The translations under genes were made by a program, and so were the position numbers. Source: Cymbidium sinense (Eukaryota; Streptophyta; Magnoliopsida; Asparagales; Orchidaceae). Taken from it: a DNA stretch of 64,000 bases. Position 1 is the first letter of the stretch, and each line of letters begins with the position of its first letter. Shown here piece after piece: positions 1 to 12,686 of the stretch. The stretch spans positions 61,850,266 through 61,914,265 of the forward strand of contig CM038222.1 of the NCBI GenBank assembly GCA_021442155.1, read 5' to 3'. The notes under the pieces are model-generated. The model saw nothing but the letters and a program-made list of their open reading frames with translations, was not told where the DNA came from and did no database searches.

Positions 1-3000
1 ATTTTAATTTTGAGTTGATTAATTGGATAGAAAATTATTTTTTCTAAGAGCCTAATCACACATGCCATTCATCAAAGCAAAAGAAGGAAAATATGCCATC
101 TTAATGCACAAGCTAAACAAACATCAAATAATTTATAAAGCTAATGCAAAAGAATTAAAGGCCTTTTATGGTCGAGCTCCACCACACAAACCCAAAAAGA
201 AATTGGATAATCGAGATCTACCCTTATACAACCCGGATTACAAATGAATTAATTACAATCAAGAAGGAATTCATGTTATGGTGGTCTTCATTCTTCACTT
301 CTTATTTCTTCATTTCTTCTTTCTTCCTTCTTCTTTCTTCTTTTGGTTGGTTGGAATACGATTGCTCCAAAGGCTTCACATGGTGCATAAGACATAGTCT
401 TATGACCAATGTTCATCCTAATCCCTCATAACATTCATTCCAAATCCTAATTACAAAATTACATGAAAATGGGAAAAGTAAATCTAATTAAAACTTACAA
501 AATAGATATTAGCTAAACAAACCACACATCACAAGCATGTATATGAATAATTTGGACTTAGTACCCCACAAATGGGTAGCCAACTCCACCTAGCCTATTT
601 TGGATTATGCTTAGGGGTATAAGCAACCATGCACAACAAAAAGTATTTATATTTTTAATATAATGCCCCTTAAGCACAATCCCCTGTAGAAGATATGGTT
701 AGACTAAGATCTCCCTACCATTCAGTCTACATACACCCTAACATCCAGACTAACACATCACATCATAAAATAAAATCAAACATCAAACCATGCACCGCCC
801 TAACATAAGATTAGAAATGGTGACTTAGCCTAATGTGTGTGCCATTTAAGGCTTGTGTGGTATGTCTTAGCTAAGCTTTAAGGTTAGAGTTTTCTAAGTG
901 TGAGAGATTCAACTTAGAAGGGTGGTTTCACTTTAAGTAATTTAGTTGATTTGGTTGATTTTATTTGATGATTTGATTTGGTTTGATTGAACCTACACTT
1001 AATTGCTAAGTGTTGTAAAGAGAGGAAAATAGAGAGAACTTCTCTTTCCTCCCTACCTTAAGTAATTTCTAAGGTAGATTCATTAGTGATTTTTCTTTAG
1101 TGAATATTTTATTATATGTTTTAATTAATCTTAAGTTTATATTTGCTCTAAATAAACCTATTCAAATAAGAAAGGTATTTTAGGATTAATTAAAGTGAAT
1201 TACTATCACAAAACACACAACACTTTATTTCTTTCCAACATGTGTAACATGCATATGGATGAACCCTAAGCATATCTATACATGCAAATGGAAATGTTAG
1301 CACACCTTAATGATGGATGCTAAGAGATGTTGCTTAAGGAAATTTGGATGTTTTTATGATGCATGATTTTGTTAAGTAGAAAAAGAGAGATTCTTTTATC
1401 CATTAATCAAATGCACATTTACATGTATGAAAGACATAAGTGAGTATGACCATTATTTTCTACACCAGGGGTATAAGGTATAAGACCTTCTTAGGGCTAC
1501 TTAAAGCCTCATGTCCAGATGTCGGACTAATATACCACTTTTCTTAAATACATGTGCATGCGTAATAAAAAATAAATGAATGGAAAAAGAGTCATGCAAA
1601 AGATTTTTATGTGTTTGTTTGATTTTGGTTGTTTAATTTACATGTGCAAATGTGAAGATCATTCTTAAATGATAACATAGGAATGAATATGAATGGATTT
1701 AAGCAAGTGTTGTGTTCTTTTCAAATGAACTATACACTTTGCAAATCTATTCAAAACTATGTTAAAAGAGAAAGAAGGAAAAGTCACATAATGCATCTTA
1801 TGTTATACTCACATGCAAGCTTATAAGTAATTATAAGTAGACCTTTCATTTGTAATGTTTGATTTATAAGTTTTGAAAATAATTTTGGATTTATCAATGA
1901 TAATAGACATTCATATTCTTACTTTAGCCAAAAAATGCAATTTGACATAAAGGAAACATTTCATTTTAATTTGAATTTTCAAAAGGCATGAATGCATGAT
2001 TTCATATGACAAACAACATTTAGCATGCTAGGAAAGAAATAAAGTGATGCAAGCATATAACTTCATTCACCCTAATTAATTCCTAAAGACAATCTTATGG
2101 AATAAGATCATTTAAAGTGAATCAAAGTTGTTTAACAAAATTTTTAGTTTTATTTTGAATTTGATTTGAATTTAGGAAATATAAAATGGTTTACTGGTCC
2201 TAATCCATCTCCCACATGTGTGAATCAATTTAGTTTAATTTTTAGAACCATTAGATTGATTTTATATTTTGTTTAGGTTAAGGTGTACATTAAGTTCATT
2301 AATTATCCTTACCTACACCTCCTTAACATAATTATTCAAACAATTATGAGCCAACATATGATATGCAACCACATTGAATTTAAATTAGCAATGCACCCTA
2401 AGAAAGAAAAGGCCTAATTGAATTGGCTCATAATTATTGATTAATTAAGATAAACAGTTTAATTAAGTACTTTCATAACCTTCCCACACGTGTGCATTGG
2501 AAATGATTTCCTTAAATTTACCTTAGGCTTTTGAACACCTAAGGGTCTACCCAGCAAAGGATTGATTAAGTTAAGATTGATTTTGGAAATTTGATTAAGC
2601 TAATTAAGAATTTGATTAAAGGAAGGGGTTTAGGGAATAGCTTCAAGAAAATATCCCAAAATTATTCCATAAACCTCCTAATCACTTAAACAATGCTTAG
2701 TTATCTTAATTAAATGATTAAACCACTATTCACATGCTTAATTACCCTTAATTATATTAATTGAGTTATTAGAGATTCATTAGTTAATTTTCCTAATTAA
2801 CCCATTAATAAATTCCAAGAAAATTAGGGGGGGAGAAGTCATCCCACTAAATATGCCTGAGAAGTTTGGAATTATTTAATGAAATGATTAGGGAGTAATT
2901 AGGGTTATTAAGATTTCAAATAAACTCTAATTAAAGAAAATTTATTGTTTGAAATGCATTATAAACAATTTTATATTATTCCTCACTAAATTATCTTTAA

Positions 3001-4635
3001 AATGAGCCCTCATTTATAGTTTTCTAATTTTTCTACATTTAGTTATATATTTTTGAAGTTTCAGTGATTATTAAGTAATTAAATCCCCTAATTATATAAC
3101 TAATCTCGTCGGTGCCACATGGACCGCTGATGCGGTGCGTGCTTTCCATGTGGAACGATGGTATTCATTATTTAAATTATCAAATCGGTTGCACAGTCAA
3201 CCGATGGCGCTACGTGTTTTCTCCTTGGACCATCCAATCAAAGATCGGACGGTCAGGATCAAACCTACAATTTTTAAAGGGATTAATCATCAGATCTAAT
3301 CAAATTAATCAGGACAGTCCATCCAAAACATGCGGGATGGACGGTCCATGATTCATCCCTGCCCTCGCCTACGGGAGATGGAGGTCATCCATCCTCCATG
3401 GCTTGATCCAAGCTCACTTGAGCTCAGATTGAGTAAGATTCAACCCACACCATCAAGAAGCAATAAAGAAAACATCAAATGGTCAAATTCACTTAGGATG
3501 AAAATATCCTTCATAAAATACCAAAGAAAATTCTCCCTAAGCTCAATTTTGAAGCATACCTCATCGGAGGCTATCACCGGCGCCCAACTGATCGAGGTAG
3601 CTTTGTCTAGTGGAGACGAAGCCCTGTTAAAGGTTTGAAGGCTTGAGGTGGAGTGGATCTTCCTATTAGCAAAACTAAGCTCTAATGGCTTACGACTTTT
3701 GTCTGGCTCCTCCTTCCCGTTGCTTGATTGCTTGGGATTTGATTTAGGTGACCTCGATTGGGTCCTCTAATGGTGCTTGCAAGAGAAATTGGGCTTTGGT
3801 AAAGTGTTGAGCAAAGTGGAATTCTCACTCACCTCCCTATTTTCAGCTTAGGCAAACCGAGAAATGGTGAATTCAATTGAGCTTGAGAGACCTTGGGAGA
3901 GCTTGGCAATGCTTCCTTTGAGTTCCTTGGGTTCAATCGACAACAAGTGATCTAAAATGAAGTGGAATTAGGGGGAGTATATCTCCCCTACTTAGATCAG
4001 ATGGTCATGAGCTCACATTCCATTTTGATCAAATTGATCACATGGAATGGGTTTGTTAGGCTGTTAGGGGTGCCATCTGATTCAATTTTGGTAGAGAAGA
4101 GAAGTGGAGGAGTTTCCCATGTGTTAAATGAGGATGTGAGGGATTCCATGTGGAGAATTTTTCATTGGATGGCCAATTTTGGCCTTGGGTTGGGTTTGGC
4201 TGACCCAAACCCATTGGGTCATGTACACCACACTCATTAATGTCCATTTGGTCCACTACGAGGGTGCCAAGTGGCCATGAAAAGGATTTAACCAAATTCC
4301 AAGTGGAATTGGCCATAGGTTACCCCTTGACCTAGGGGTAAAATGGTCATTTGGCTTTAATTTCAATTTAGGCAGATTTGGAATAGTTTGAGATTGTGTT
4401 GGGCCAAATTTCAATGAATTTGGAGTTGATTTGATATCATTTGGCTCATGTTGACCCATTTAGGTCAAAATGGGTCAACTTGGGTCAAGTTGACCAATTA
4501 GTCAAATTAGGTCAAACCAAGGGTTGGGTCAAGTTCATATGACCATTTGAAATGTTTTGGAACATTGGTTTGGTTCAATTTGATTTGTATTTGGTTTTGG
4601 TTCATTTGATTTCACGTAGGTCAATGGGTCAAGTT
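1..4635 (-). repeat. LTR fragment of a Tat-type gypsy element
   Basis: This stretch is collinear with the LTR at 12705-19379, matching it from about 14010 to about 17815 in the same orientation. The shared landmarks include the C/T-rich tract near 290-345, the text around 'gccattatttt' near 1450, and the GGTCAA-rich end near 4440-4630. It also retains about 0.8 kb (roughly 2640-3480, with a GC-richer patch at 3105-3370) that is missing from the LTR at 12705. No ORF here looks genuine. Both LTR ends are missing: the left lies outside the window, and the right is cut at a junction with an inverted LTR piece at about 4635. Homology was judged by eye, not by alignment software. Confidence 0.8.
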
Positions 4636-6240
4636 GAAGCCTTTGAAGTATCCACATTCCAACCAACCAAAAGAAAGAAAGAAGAAAGAAGAATGAAGAC
4701 ACCCATAATAATGAATCCTTTCTTGATTGTAATTTATTCATTTATAATCTGGGTTGTATAAGGGTAGTGCTCGGCTACCCAATTTATTTTCGGTTTGTGC
4801 GGTGGAGCCCAACCACAAATGACCTCTTATTCTTTTGCGCTAGCTTTATAAATTATTTGATGTTTGTTTAGCTTGTGCATTAAGATGACATATTTTTCTA
4901 GTTTCTTCCTTGCTTTGATGTATGGCCTAGTTGACGATTAGGCTCTTAGGAAAATAAATTTCTCTCTAACTAATTAATTCAAACTAAAAATAAATAACTC
5001 ATAACCTCACATAAAGCCTAGGTTATAAACAAGATAAAAGATTTAGCAATCCCTTAGTTAGATTTTGTATATTTTCACATCATACATAAAAAGCATCTTG
5101 TTTCAATCTTATTTTGGAGGGCTTTCACCTTTGCCAAAGAACTTGGCTTGACCTTTGAGAGTCATGGTGGAAAACACCTCCTTTTCTTGCTGATTTTGGC
5201 CCATTTCTTATGCATTAGGCATATGAATCCTAAAGGCTATGTCAAGTTGATTGTTCAAAATGAAAATAAAATATAACAAAATTTGCTTTAGATTTAAGTC
5301 ATTAATCATGCCCTACATGATCTAGTCTCTTAGGGAGTGTGTTTAAGGACTTGGTCTCTTTCTAAATAAATAATAGCCTAGAAATCTTACAAACGCATAT
5401 GACATGCCTACATATATTTAAAATTGTAGGAGGAGTTAGTTGGAAGCCACCCCCAGGAGATTGTAAGTCCAACAGTTGGGTGGTTTACCCTCTCTTGTAG
5501 AGGTAAACCAAATAGCCATTTTTTCCTTAGATTTAGGTCGTGCTTTGGCCCTCACTAAAGCTCCCTAGATTTAGGTTCAGAGGTCACTACTTCTCTTTGC
5601 AAGCTTCAAGCATAAATCCTCACCTCTTAGGAATTTCCATGATCTTGTATCATGGAATTGTAAGCCCTAAATTTCTAATAAAGATTCAACTCAAATAAAT
5701 AATTCCCTTTAAACTTCAAAAATATAAAACCCAACCATAGGATAGTTTGGGATGCTTACTAGGCATCCTAGTATCATAATCATCCCCCACTTATCTTTCT
5801 TTGACTTCGATAATAACTCCCTCCTCTTGATCAATCCCACTTTATCTTATAAAAATAAACCAATTGATTGATAGTCCTATCTTTGAAATCTTTGGAGATA
5901 ATGATCATTTACCTTAATCTAGAGTATTCTTAAGGAATCTTATTCCTTATGATTAATTAATTATGGGAGCTTTCCCTGTAGAGAACTTAATAGTTTTAAA
6001 CCCTTACTTTTTTTCATGTAAAGTAGAGAAGAATCTCTAGTACAAGACCCATAGACCTTAGGAGTCCATATTCGTTATTATAGGATGGTGACTTTATCTT
6101 TGAGATAGTACATCTTTTTCTCAATATTGTACCTGATCACCCTAATAAGAACATCTAGATCTATGTGGTGTCCCAACATAGGCATATATTTCTATTTTCA
6201 TTTACCTCTGTTTCAAAAAGGGATTAGATAAAGGTGGAGA
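4636..6240 (+). repeat. Inverted LTR fragment (opposite orientation to the rest)
   Basis: Read on the complementary strand, this segment follows 14400 back to about 12740 of the LTR at 12705-19379. Examples are the rc of the A/G-rich tract at 4664-4695, the rc of 'ctaaggggttgctaaatc' near 5045, and the block around 6120-6160 (rc of 12800-12850). It therefore points the other way from every other LTR in the window. With positions 1-365 it forms inverted arms separated by about 4.3 kb. The similarity fades at about 6180-6240, near where the LTR should end, and minus-strand protease coding of copy A starts immediately afterwards. No primer-binding site is seen at this end. A rearrangement or nested insertion is the likely cause. 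Confidence 0.75.
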
Positions 6241-6255
6241 TAGATATATTTCAAC

Positions 6256-7240
6256 AATAATGTTCACCGATGCACCTGGATCAGAACCCTAGAGAGTCTA
6301 AATCTACCCATGTCCACTGTAATGCAGAGGGGACGGTTGTGCTCCATGTCCCCCAAAAGAAGGTCTTCATCTGTGAAAGTGACTCCTTGGGCTTCTCTGG
6401 AATAATGTGCTTCCTCTCTAATAGCGGTCAACTGAGCCAAGCATATCTCTGGATAAAGAAGAGCCTTGATTAATGATTCTCTCATTTTTTTTGGATAAGA
6501 TAAGGGCATCATATATGCTTAACTTAGATGATAACTTTCTTAGGTGAGGGAGGACATTGTAATCCACCTTGGGTTGATCCTCCATAAGCATATTCAAGAG
6601 TGGAGCATCGTGGAGGGGCTTCTCAATCATCTGAACCAATGACTTATTTCCCCCTTTCTTAAGGTGCTGCCCTAGGAGGTAGAACCTTGCCACTATGGAG
6701 GTTGATTTTGGTGATCTCTTGTGGTAGGTTAGTGGAAGATTTTACCTACTCATCAAGCTCACCAACAGCTTATCCTTTGGGACCCTTGGAATCAGATGAT
6801 TCCAAGTCTATCTCAAGAGGTGAACCTGTAGTATTTAGAAAAAGAAAGTTCAACTCTGAATTAGAAAGAGGAGATCAGAGCTGTTATAATTATTATTTAG
6901 ACTTGGGGAGTTTTCAATAAGACTAGAGTTAGACAACCCATCAAAAGTGACTGTTGATTTCTTGATTTTGAAGGAGGTACATAGTGGAAATCTAGTAAAG
7001 TAAGAGGGGTGAGGGATTTGATGCCCTCATCCATTGATACAAGATGTCTACTAGAGGAAGAGCTAGTAGAAGTGTGCTAATGTAGTAGCTTGGATTGAGC
7101 GGACTTGGTTGGTGGTTGCACTACTTGGCTATCCTGATCTGGTGTAGGCTGCTGTTGCTGCTGAGCTCCCCTTTCCCCCCAAGTTGTCTTTGGAAACTTG
7201 CAAACCTTCCTTGATGTTGAAGGTTTGAGCTACCTCAAGA
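6256..7240 (-). pseudogene. Copy A aspartic protease and gag-protease spacer, broken
   Basis: The minus strand encodes a peptide running through EDLLLGDMEHNRP and VDMGRFRLSRVL, the sequence leading up to the protease active site. Copy C shows the same text followed by an active-site Asp in a DPGAS context. Here about 4 nt are missing exactly at that point (around 6278-6290), so the frame shifts at the catalytic Asp. A second frameshift near 6480 separates this from the upstream LRKL...LSIYDALILS peptide at 6418-6693. Positions 6700-7240 hold the spacer between gag and protease, recognisable only by comparison with 27880-28380 and 49140-49620. The Asp loop is assigned to the gypsy protease from its position between gag and RT in the other copies. 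Confidence 0.7.
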
Positions 7241-7242
7241 AC

Positions 7243-8870
7243 CTATAAGGAAAGTTTCTTGATTTTTGATACAATCTTCTTAGAGGTTTGGGATAAGGAG
7301 ATATCCCAACCTTCTTTAGTTTTGAGAGGATCGTAGGTATCCCCAAGGATTACCCAAATGGAACTGGATGGTTGTTCCATAATGTATTCCTTCAAGATAA
7401 CTATGGCGCCTGTCTTGAAGTTATGCTCAAGCCAGTCCTTGAATGTAAAGCAATCCTCCAAAACATGATCTAGCGTGCAGTAGTAGGGGCAAAAGTTAGG
7501 ATCATTTCTCTTGCCCACTTCCTCCGGCCTTCTAGGCTCGGGTAGTTGAAAATTAAGTTTCTTTAAGAGATTCTTAATGATTTTTCTAATTATTTCCCTC
7601 TTAAATGAATATGGTTTGTTTAGTTTATCCATAAGAGTATGTGGATGGTAGCTACCTAGTGGCGGGTATGTGTACCATTGTTGCTATGGATATGGCTGAG
7701 GAGGAGGCAGTGAAGGCCATGGAGGCTGCTGTGGCGGCCAGAAGGATGGCCTCGATGGTGGTAGAGGAGATGGAAGTGATGGTTGTGGAGCACGAGGTCT
7801 CTCATACTACTCTATGGCAGGCTGCTTCCCCTTATCTACTACTATCACTGCCCTTGGCTTTTTCTCATAAGCTTTTTGTAGCTTTGGCTTTGTTGATTGA
7901 TCTGGAAAAGGCAATTTTTTGGCTTCTCCTTGTAAGCTAGCCACCTTGTTGATTAGTTTCTCAATTATCTTGATGGTAAAACCTTTGAACATGAAGGTGA
8001 CCGAGCCATTAATATTCTTTAGTAAAATTTCAATGACATGTTGTCCAGACAGCTGTGGTTCACATTTCATACTCAAATTATGCCATCTGAGAATATAATC
8101 AATGAGGGACTCACCAGGGTGTTGTTGAGCCATAACGAGATCGCTTATAGTCACCCTTTGTTAAGCTCCAACAAACCTCTTGATGAAGAGTTCCTCCAAC
8201 TCAGCAAAAGTCTTCACTGAACTGTTGGAAAGTTCAATATACCAATCAAAGGCTATGTCTGCTAAGCTAATAAAAGAGAATAAGAGCATCACTACCAGAT
8301 TGCATGCAAATGTGTTATGTCGCCATGGTTCCACCATCGAAGCTTTTGAAGAAGGTGACACAAAACCCTTAAATACTGGATGGTATCAAATTCCTCTGGA
8401 TAGGGTCTACCCTTTGGAACCGATGATCCTCCTCTTGTGCCAAGGTTTCTCTCACCTACTGCTCAATAATGATTTTAATGTCCTTTTCTTATATGGAGGT
8501 ACTATCCACTACCTTCCATACAAGCTGGTGCTGCCCTACTCTACTGGAGGTAAGGTCTTGGTTGGATCCAAGATATGCAACAACTCTAGCTGACTAGTCT
8601 CTGTGATAGTAGGATGCAATGTTGAGGCTTGGTTCTGAAGACCCAAAACTGCTGACGACAAGTCTTCAAGCCTTTTCCCCATCCTATCTATTTGTTCATC
8701 CTTTTGCTTTAATTATTGAAGGAGGTGTTGGGTCGAGTAGGTTGTATCTTCCTGCTCAGCTACAACACCTTCCAAAGTTTACTAATCATGAAGGAGGGAA
8801 CCCCTGGTGTCTACCATGTGTACCCCCACTGAATCCTCTAATAAATCATCTTCATTATGATCAAAATTGA
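7243..8870 (-). pseudogene. gag: Copy A gag (capsid core plus zinc-binding motif), broken
   Basis: Gag packages the element RNA. Two minus-strand pieces (8161-8361 and 7807-8154) give a typical retrotransposon gag core: IAFDWYIELSNSSVKTF, FIKRFVGA, then QQHPGESLIDYILRWHNL. They are in the same frame, separated by one TAA at 8161-8163 where copy C has Gln, which suggests a CAA-to-TAA change. A Pro/Gln-rich linker follows, whose complement makes the GAGG runs at 7690-7760. The piece at 7243-7632 carries CPYYCTLDHVLEDC (residues 48-61), a Cys/His motif found at this place in this element family. The stretch 8370-8870 is frameshifted gag N-terminus, alignable with the better copy at 29268-29540. 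Confidence 0.8.
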
Positions 8871-8887
8871 CCTTCTCATCCTCTCAA

Positions 8888-10262
8888 TTAGACCAGACAT
8901 ATCATAAGATTCTTCTTCCACTGGGATACTAATAGGTACAAAAGATCGACCATAGGGATCACTTTCATAAATAGAGAGGCATCTAACCTCCCTACTATTG
9001 GAGAGCTGATCTTGTGAGGACTACGCTCAATAACGGATAGATGCTCTTGACTGCTGCTAGATCTGGATGGAGTGGTACCCCTAGGAGGATCTATGGCCAT
9101 AGGGATAATGGAACTGTCTCCTCCTCCCTCTACTGCTGCAATCTCCATAGCCTGCTGCAATGGTGGTGGTGATGGAATGACTACTATACTCTGAGATTGC
9201 CATTCCCTCTTCACCACAATTGGGTCAGAAGGTCAAGCAGGAAAGCTTGGCCTCACCTCAGTCAGTGGTGTGTGTAGATAGAATGGGATCTCTTGGTCAT
9301 AGCTGGATCACCAATGGGGCACTCTTCTCCCTGGATGCGACTTTCATGGCTTTTGCTAGAACAGTAGATGATGGAACCTATACTAGAGATGGTGGGCGTG
9401 GAGTAGAGCGGTGTGGTGGAGGCACCACTGACTCTCTCTGAGTAGGAGCTCCTCTCCTATGGTGGGTAGTATCTCGAAAATACTATCGATGATCATGGGT
9501 ATCGATGGGGAAAGTCCACAAGGTGAGGCCAACTATGCACCATGTCTCCCAGTAGATCTAATAATACCGGGCCTCCACGGCCCTCTCTGTGAATATGCCC
9601 ACTGGGGATGACTAAATGTAAATCAAACTGAGCCCTGACGTCGTAAGCTCACTAGGTAAAAAGTGGCATACAACCTTCCTATCACCGATAGGAGCCTCAA
9701 AAAACCGAGATGAAATTGAAATCCTCCTAATGTCTTCCTCTCCATCTAAACTAGAGAGGGGATGGAACTTATTCTCTATGATGAGAGGATACACTATCCT
9801 AGGTAACTCCTCTACTGTAGACTGAGTGGCTACCTCTAGCTCCGTGGCTATGTGGGTATGATACCACTTGATTATGTAGTTCTTGTTTCACACCGAGTCT
9901 GTGGGATGAGCAATAACAAGACACCTTATAGGTAGACAATCTTGAATCGGGAGCCTGAGGAAGCCAACAGTGGGTGCTAGCAGTAGGAACAATCAAGGCA
10001 ATAGCAAGCTGGAACGCCACAACCTTCCTCTTTAGTGAGAGAATCTCTAAGTCAGATGGCATATCAACTTGGATGATCGGCTTCTGCCCGATAACCATGC
10101 TCCTACTGACTGTTGTGAGAGTGGTTCCCTCATAAGTGATCCTAGCCCCCTCAAAGCCTTGGTCAAAATAAATGAGGTGGGCGAACTCAGACTGTGAGAG
10201 GCTGGCCCAATCCAAAGTCAAATCCATCCCTAAAGGAACTATGAACACATACTTTGTGCGCC
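8888..10262 (-). pseudogene. Copy A N-terminal ORF upstream of the gag core, broken
   Basis: Minus-strand pieces at 8888-9217, 9612-9794 and 9799-10248 together match the region between leader and gag in copies B and C. The first residues of the reading frame, including GMDLTLDWASL and FDQGFEGA, are shared with copy C (GMDLALDWASL, FGQGFEGA). The ATG present in copy C (52725) has no counterpart here, because the sequence at the same point reads 'ggcgcacaaag' on the minus strand. I do not recognise a domain. It could be the extended gag N-terminus or a separate ORF1 of the kind known upstream of gag in Ogre-type elements. Stops and frameshifts prevent a decision. Confidence 0.5.
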
Positions 10263-10299
10263 TAAACTAAACTAATGAAAGCTGAAGTCTAGAAAAATA

Positions 10300-11440
10300 A
10301 ACCCAAATATACTTTAATTTGTTTTAGAATTTTGAACCCACACTCAACAATTTGGATATATTAAGTGGGGCATTTTGAATTTGGAGAGATTTTGAGATTG
10401 ATTGGAAAGGAGATCTTTTTTTGAATGTTGGGTTCAAATATTTTGGAGAGATTGATGCTTCCTCAGGTTCATATTTGAATTTGATTTTTAAGTTTGAGGA
10501 CCCTTTATTTAACAAATTTGAGTATGTTAAAGTAAAGGGTTAATTGATTCTATTTTGATTTGTGATTTTGGAATTTACTCACTTAGCAAATTTAAGTATG
10601 CTTGGTGAGGTGTTTGAACATAATTTTCTTCTTCTGTTGTTTGCTTGTTTGTGAGTCATGTGTGAATTTGAGAATGAAATCTTTACTTAGCAAATTTGAG
10701 TATGCTAAATGAAGAATCCAAGTATTTTATTATTTTTGAAAAGAGGATCTTTACTTAGCAAATTTGGGTATGCTAAATAAAGGGTCCAAATGTATTTTAT
10801 TTTTGATGATTTTGAAAAAGAGGATTCTTAATAAATTTAGGTATGCTAAAGAAATCCAAATGTGTTTTGTGTTGATGATTTTGAAAAGATGATTCTTAGC
10901 AAATTTAGGTATGCTAAAGAAATCCAAATGTATTTTATTTTTGATGATTTTTTTTTGAAAAGAGGATTCTCAGTAAATTTAGGTATGCAAAAGAAATCGG
11001 ATGTTTTGTTTTGATTTTTTAAAAAAGAGGATTCTAAGTATGCTAAATAAAAGGAATCCGATGTGTTTTGATTTTTTTAAAAAAGGGGATTCTTTACTTA
11101 GCAAATTTAGGTATGTTAAATAAAGGATCCATGTGTGCTTTTGATTTTTTATTTTTGATTTTGATTTTTGAAAAGAGGATCTTCACTTAGAAAATTTGGA
11201 TATGCTAAATGAAAGATCCAAATATAGTTTTTTTTTAAAAGGGAATTTTTTACTTAGCAAATTTAAGTATGCTGAAAGAACCAATTTTTTATTTTGATTT
11301 TTTTTTTTTTGAAAAGGAATTCTTTACCTATGGGTTATTTGATTTTTTTTTTTTTTTGAAAAGAGGATTCTCTACTTAAAAAATTTAGGTATGTTAAATA
11401 AAGGATCCATGTGTGTTTAAATTTTGAAAAGATGATTGTC
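10300..11440. repeat. Copy A leader: array of degenerate hairpin units (about 70 bp)
   Basis: About a dozen units each contain a left arm, a loop close to AATTTGGGTA and a right arm complementary to the left. The best is at 10501-10539: CCCTTTA plus TTTAACA pairs with TGTTAAA plus TAAAGGG, with a single bulged G at 10532. Other units are at 10681-10714 and 10749-10782 (CTTTACTTAGCA with TGCTAAATGAAG or TGCTAAATAAAG). Between units lies T-rich filler such as 'ttttgatttttgaaaagagg', with T runs of up to 15 at 11290-11360. The units have no open frame across the array. The same array is found in copies B and C at the same place. Confidence 0.8.
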
Positions 11441-11459
11441 AGTTTTATTTTTGAAAAGG

Positions 11460-12240
11460 TGATTATTGATTTTATTTTGAAAATGAAATCTTCATTCAAC
11501 AAATTGAATGAAGATGCTCATTTGTGCTTTTGGAAAATATGACTTTGGATTTTACTTTTGAAAATGTGATTGTTGATTTTATTTTGAAAATGAAATCTTC
11601 ATTCAATAAATTAGATGAAGATGTTCATTTGTACTTTTGGAAAGTATGATTTTGGATTTTTATTTTTGAGAAGGTGATTGTTGATTTTATTTTTGAAAAT
11701 GAAATCTTCATTCAATAAATTAGATGAAGATGTTCATTTGTGCTTTTGAAAAATATGATTTTGGATTTTATTTTTGAAAAGGAGATTATTGATTTTATTT
11801 TTGAAAATAAAATCTTCATTCAATAAATTGGATGAAGATGTTCATTTGTGCTTTTGGAAAATATGATTTTAGAATTTATTTTTGAAAAGGTGATTGTTGA
11901 TTTTATTTTTGAAAATGAAATCTTCATTCAATAAATTGGATGAAGATGTTCATTTTGCTTTTGGAAAATATGGTTTTGGATTTTATTTTTGAAAAGGTGA
12001 TTGTTGATTTTATTTTGAAAATGAAATCTTCATTCAATAAATTGGATGAAGATGTTCATTTGTGCTTTTGGAAAATATAATTTTGGATTTTATTTTTGAA
12101 AAGGTGATTGTTGATTTTATTTTTGAAAATGAAATCTTCATTCAATAAATTGGATGAAGATGTTCATTTGTGCTTTTGAAAAATATGATTTTGGATTTTT
12201 TTTGAAAAGATGATTGTTGATTTTATTTTTGAAAATGTGA
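11460..12240. repeat. Seven-unit tandem repeat of about 108 bp in the copy A leader
   Basis: The word TTCATTC recurs at 11491, 11598, 11707, 11815, 11923, 12029 and 12137, a spacing of 106-109 bp. The sequence between the recurrences is highly similar ('gatgttcatttgtgctttt', 'aaaaggtgattgttgattt'). Each unit contains a small inverted repeat. In the first it is a perfect 12-bp stem, ATCTTCATTCAA (11488-11499) with TTGAATGAAGAT (11504-11515), around a 4-nt loop. In later units the pairing is reduced to 8 bp (ATCTTCAT with ATGAAGAT). Copies B and C have only a few diverged units here (around 32690-32960 and 54090-54270), so the array probably expanded within copy A. Confidence 0.85.
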
Positions 12241-12418
12241 TTTTAGATTTTATTTTTAAAAAGAGATCCCACATATAACAATCATGAAGATTGTTAGATG
12301 AGGTTGATTTATGAAAATTTTGTGCAAATATTTTATTATGTGCATTTTGGAAAAGTACTTTTTGGAAGTTGATGTTTTATAAAGGATTTATTTTTCTTTA
12401 TCTTTGGAATGAACCTTT

Positions 12419-12540
12419 CCTTGCCATGAAAATGGTAAGAAGGAAGTCTTTAGTTGTTTCTTTTTATTAAATTTTTATTTTCACCCATTAGGGAATGTAA
12501 TAGGGGTTTTAAGACCCACACGGAGTAAAGTCCTAAAACC
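12419..12540 (-). other. Copy A leader stem-loops next to the primer-binding site
   Basis: Two inverted repeats that are better preserved in copies B and C are visible here. The first is CCTTGCCAT (12419-12427) with ATGGTAAGA (12432-12440) around a GAAA loop, with one G/T wobble and one terminal mismatch. The second uses arms at 12505-12516 and 12529-12540, which pair imperfectly. They lie 150-270 bp from the primer-binding site, within a 290-bp block that is the most conserved non-coding part of the three copies. A role in RNA packaging, dimerisation or translation is possible but is inference only. Confidence 0.6.
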
Positions 12541-12686
12541 TAAAGGATGTTGGCTGGCTTAGCTTAAGGATGAAATAAACTAAGTGCCAACGAAATAGAA
12601 AGAAAGTTTCAGATTCATATAAAATACAAACCCACTATCGATACTTGGAGACAATGATTATTTATCAAAGATGGAGAGAGGAACCA

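Noticed and set aside
7641..7940. Plus-strand ORF rich in Met, Glu, Ala and Val
   Set aside because: Shadow of the Pro/Gln-rich gag linker on the minus strand; the same plus-strand shadow is seen at 50068-50364 in copy C.
10300..12240. CRISPR-like array (regularly spaced repeats)
   Set aside because: The repeats are degenerate, the spacers are themselves repetitive, the surroundings are a plant retrotransposon leader, and there are no cas genes.
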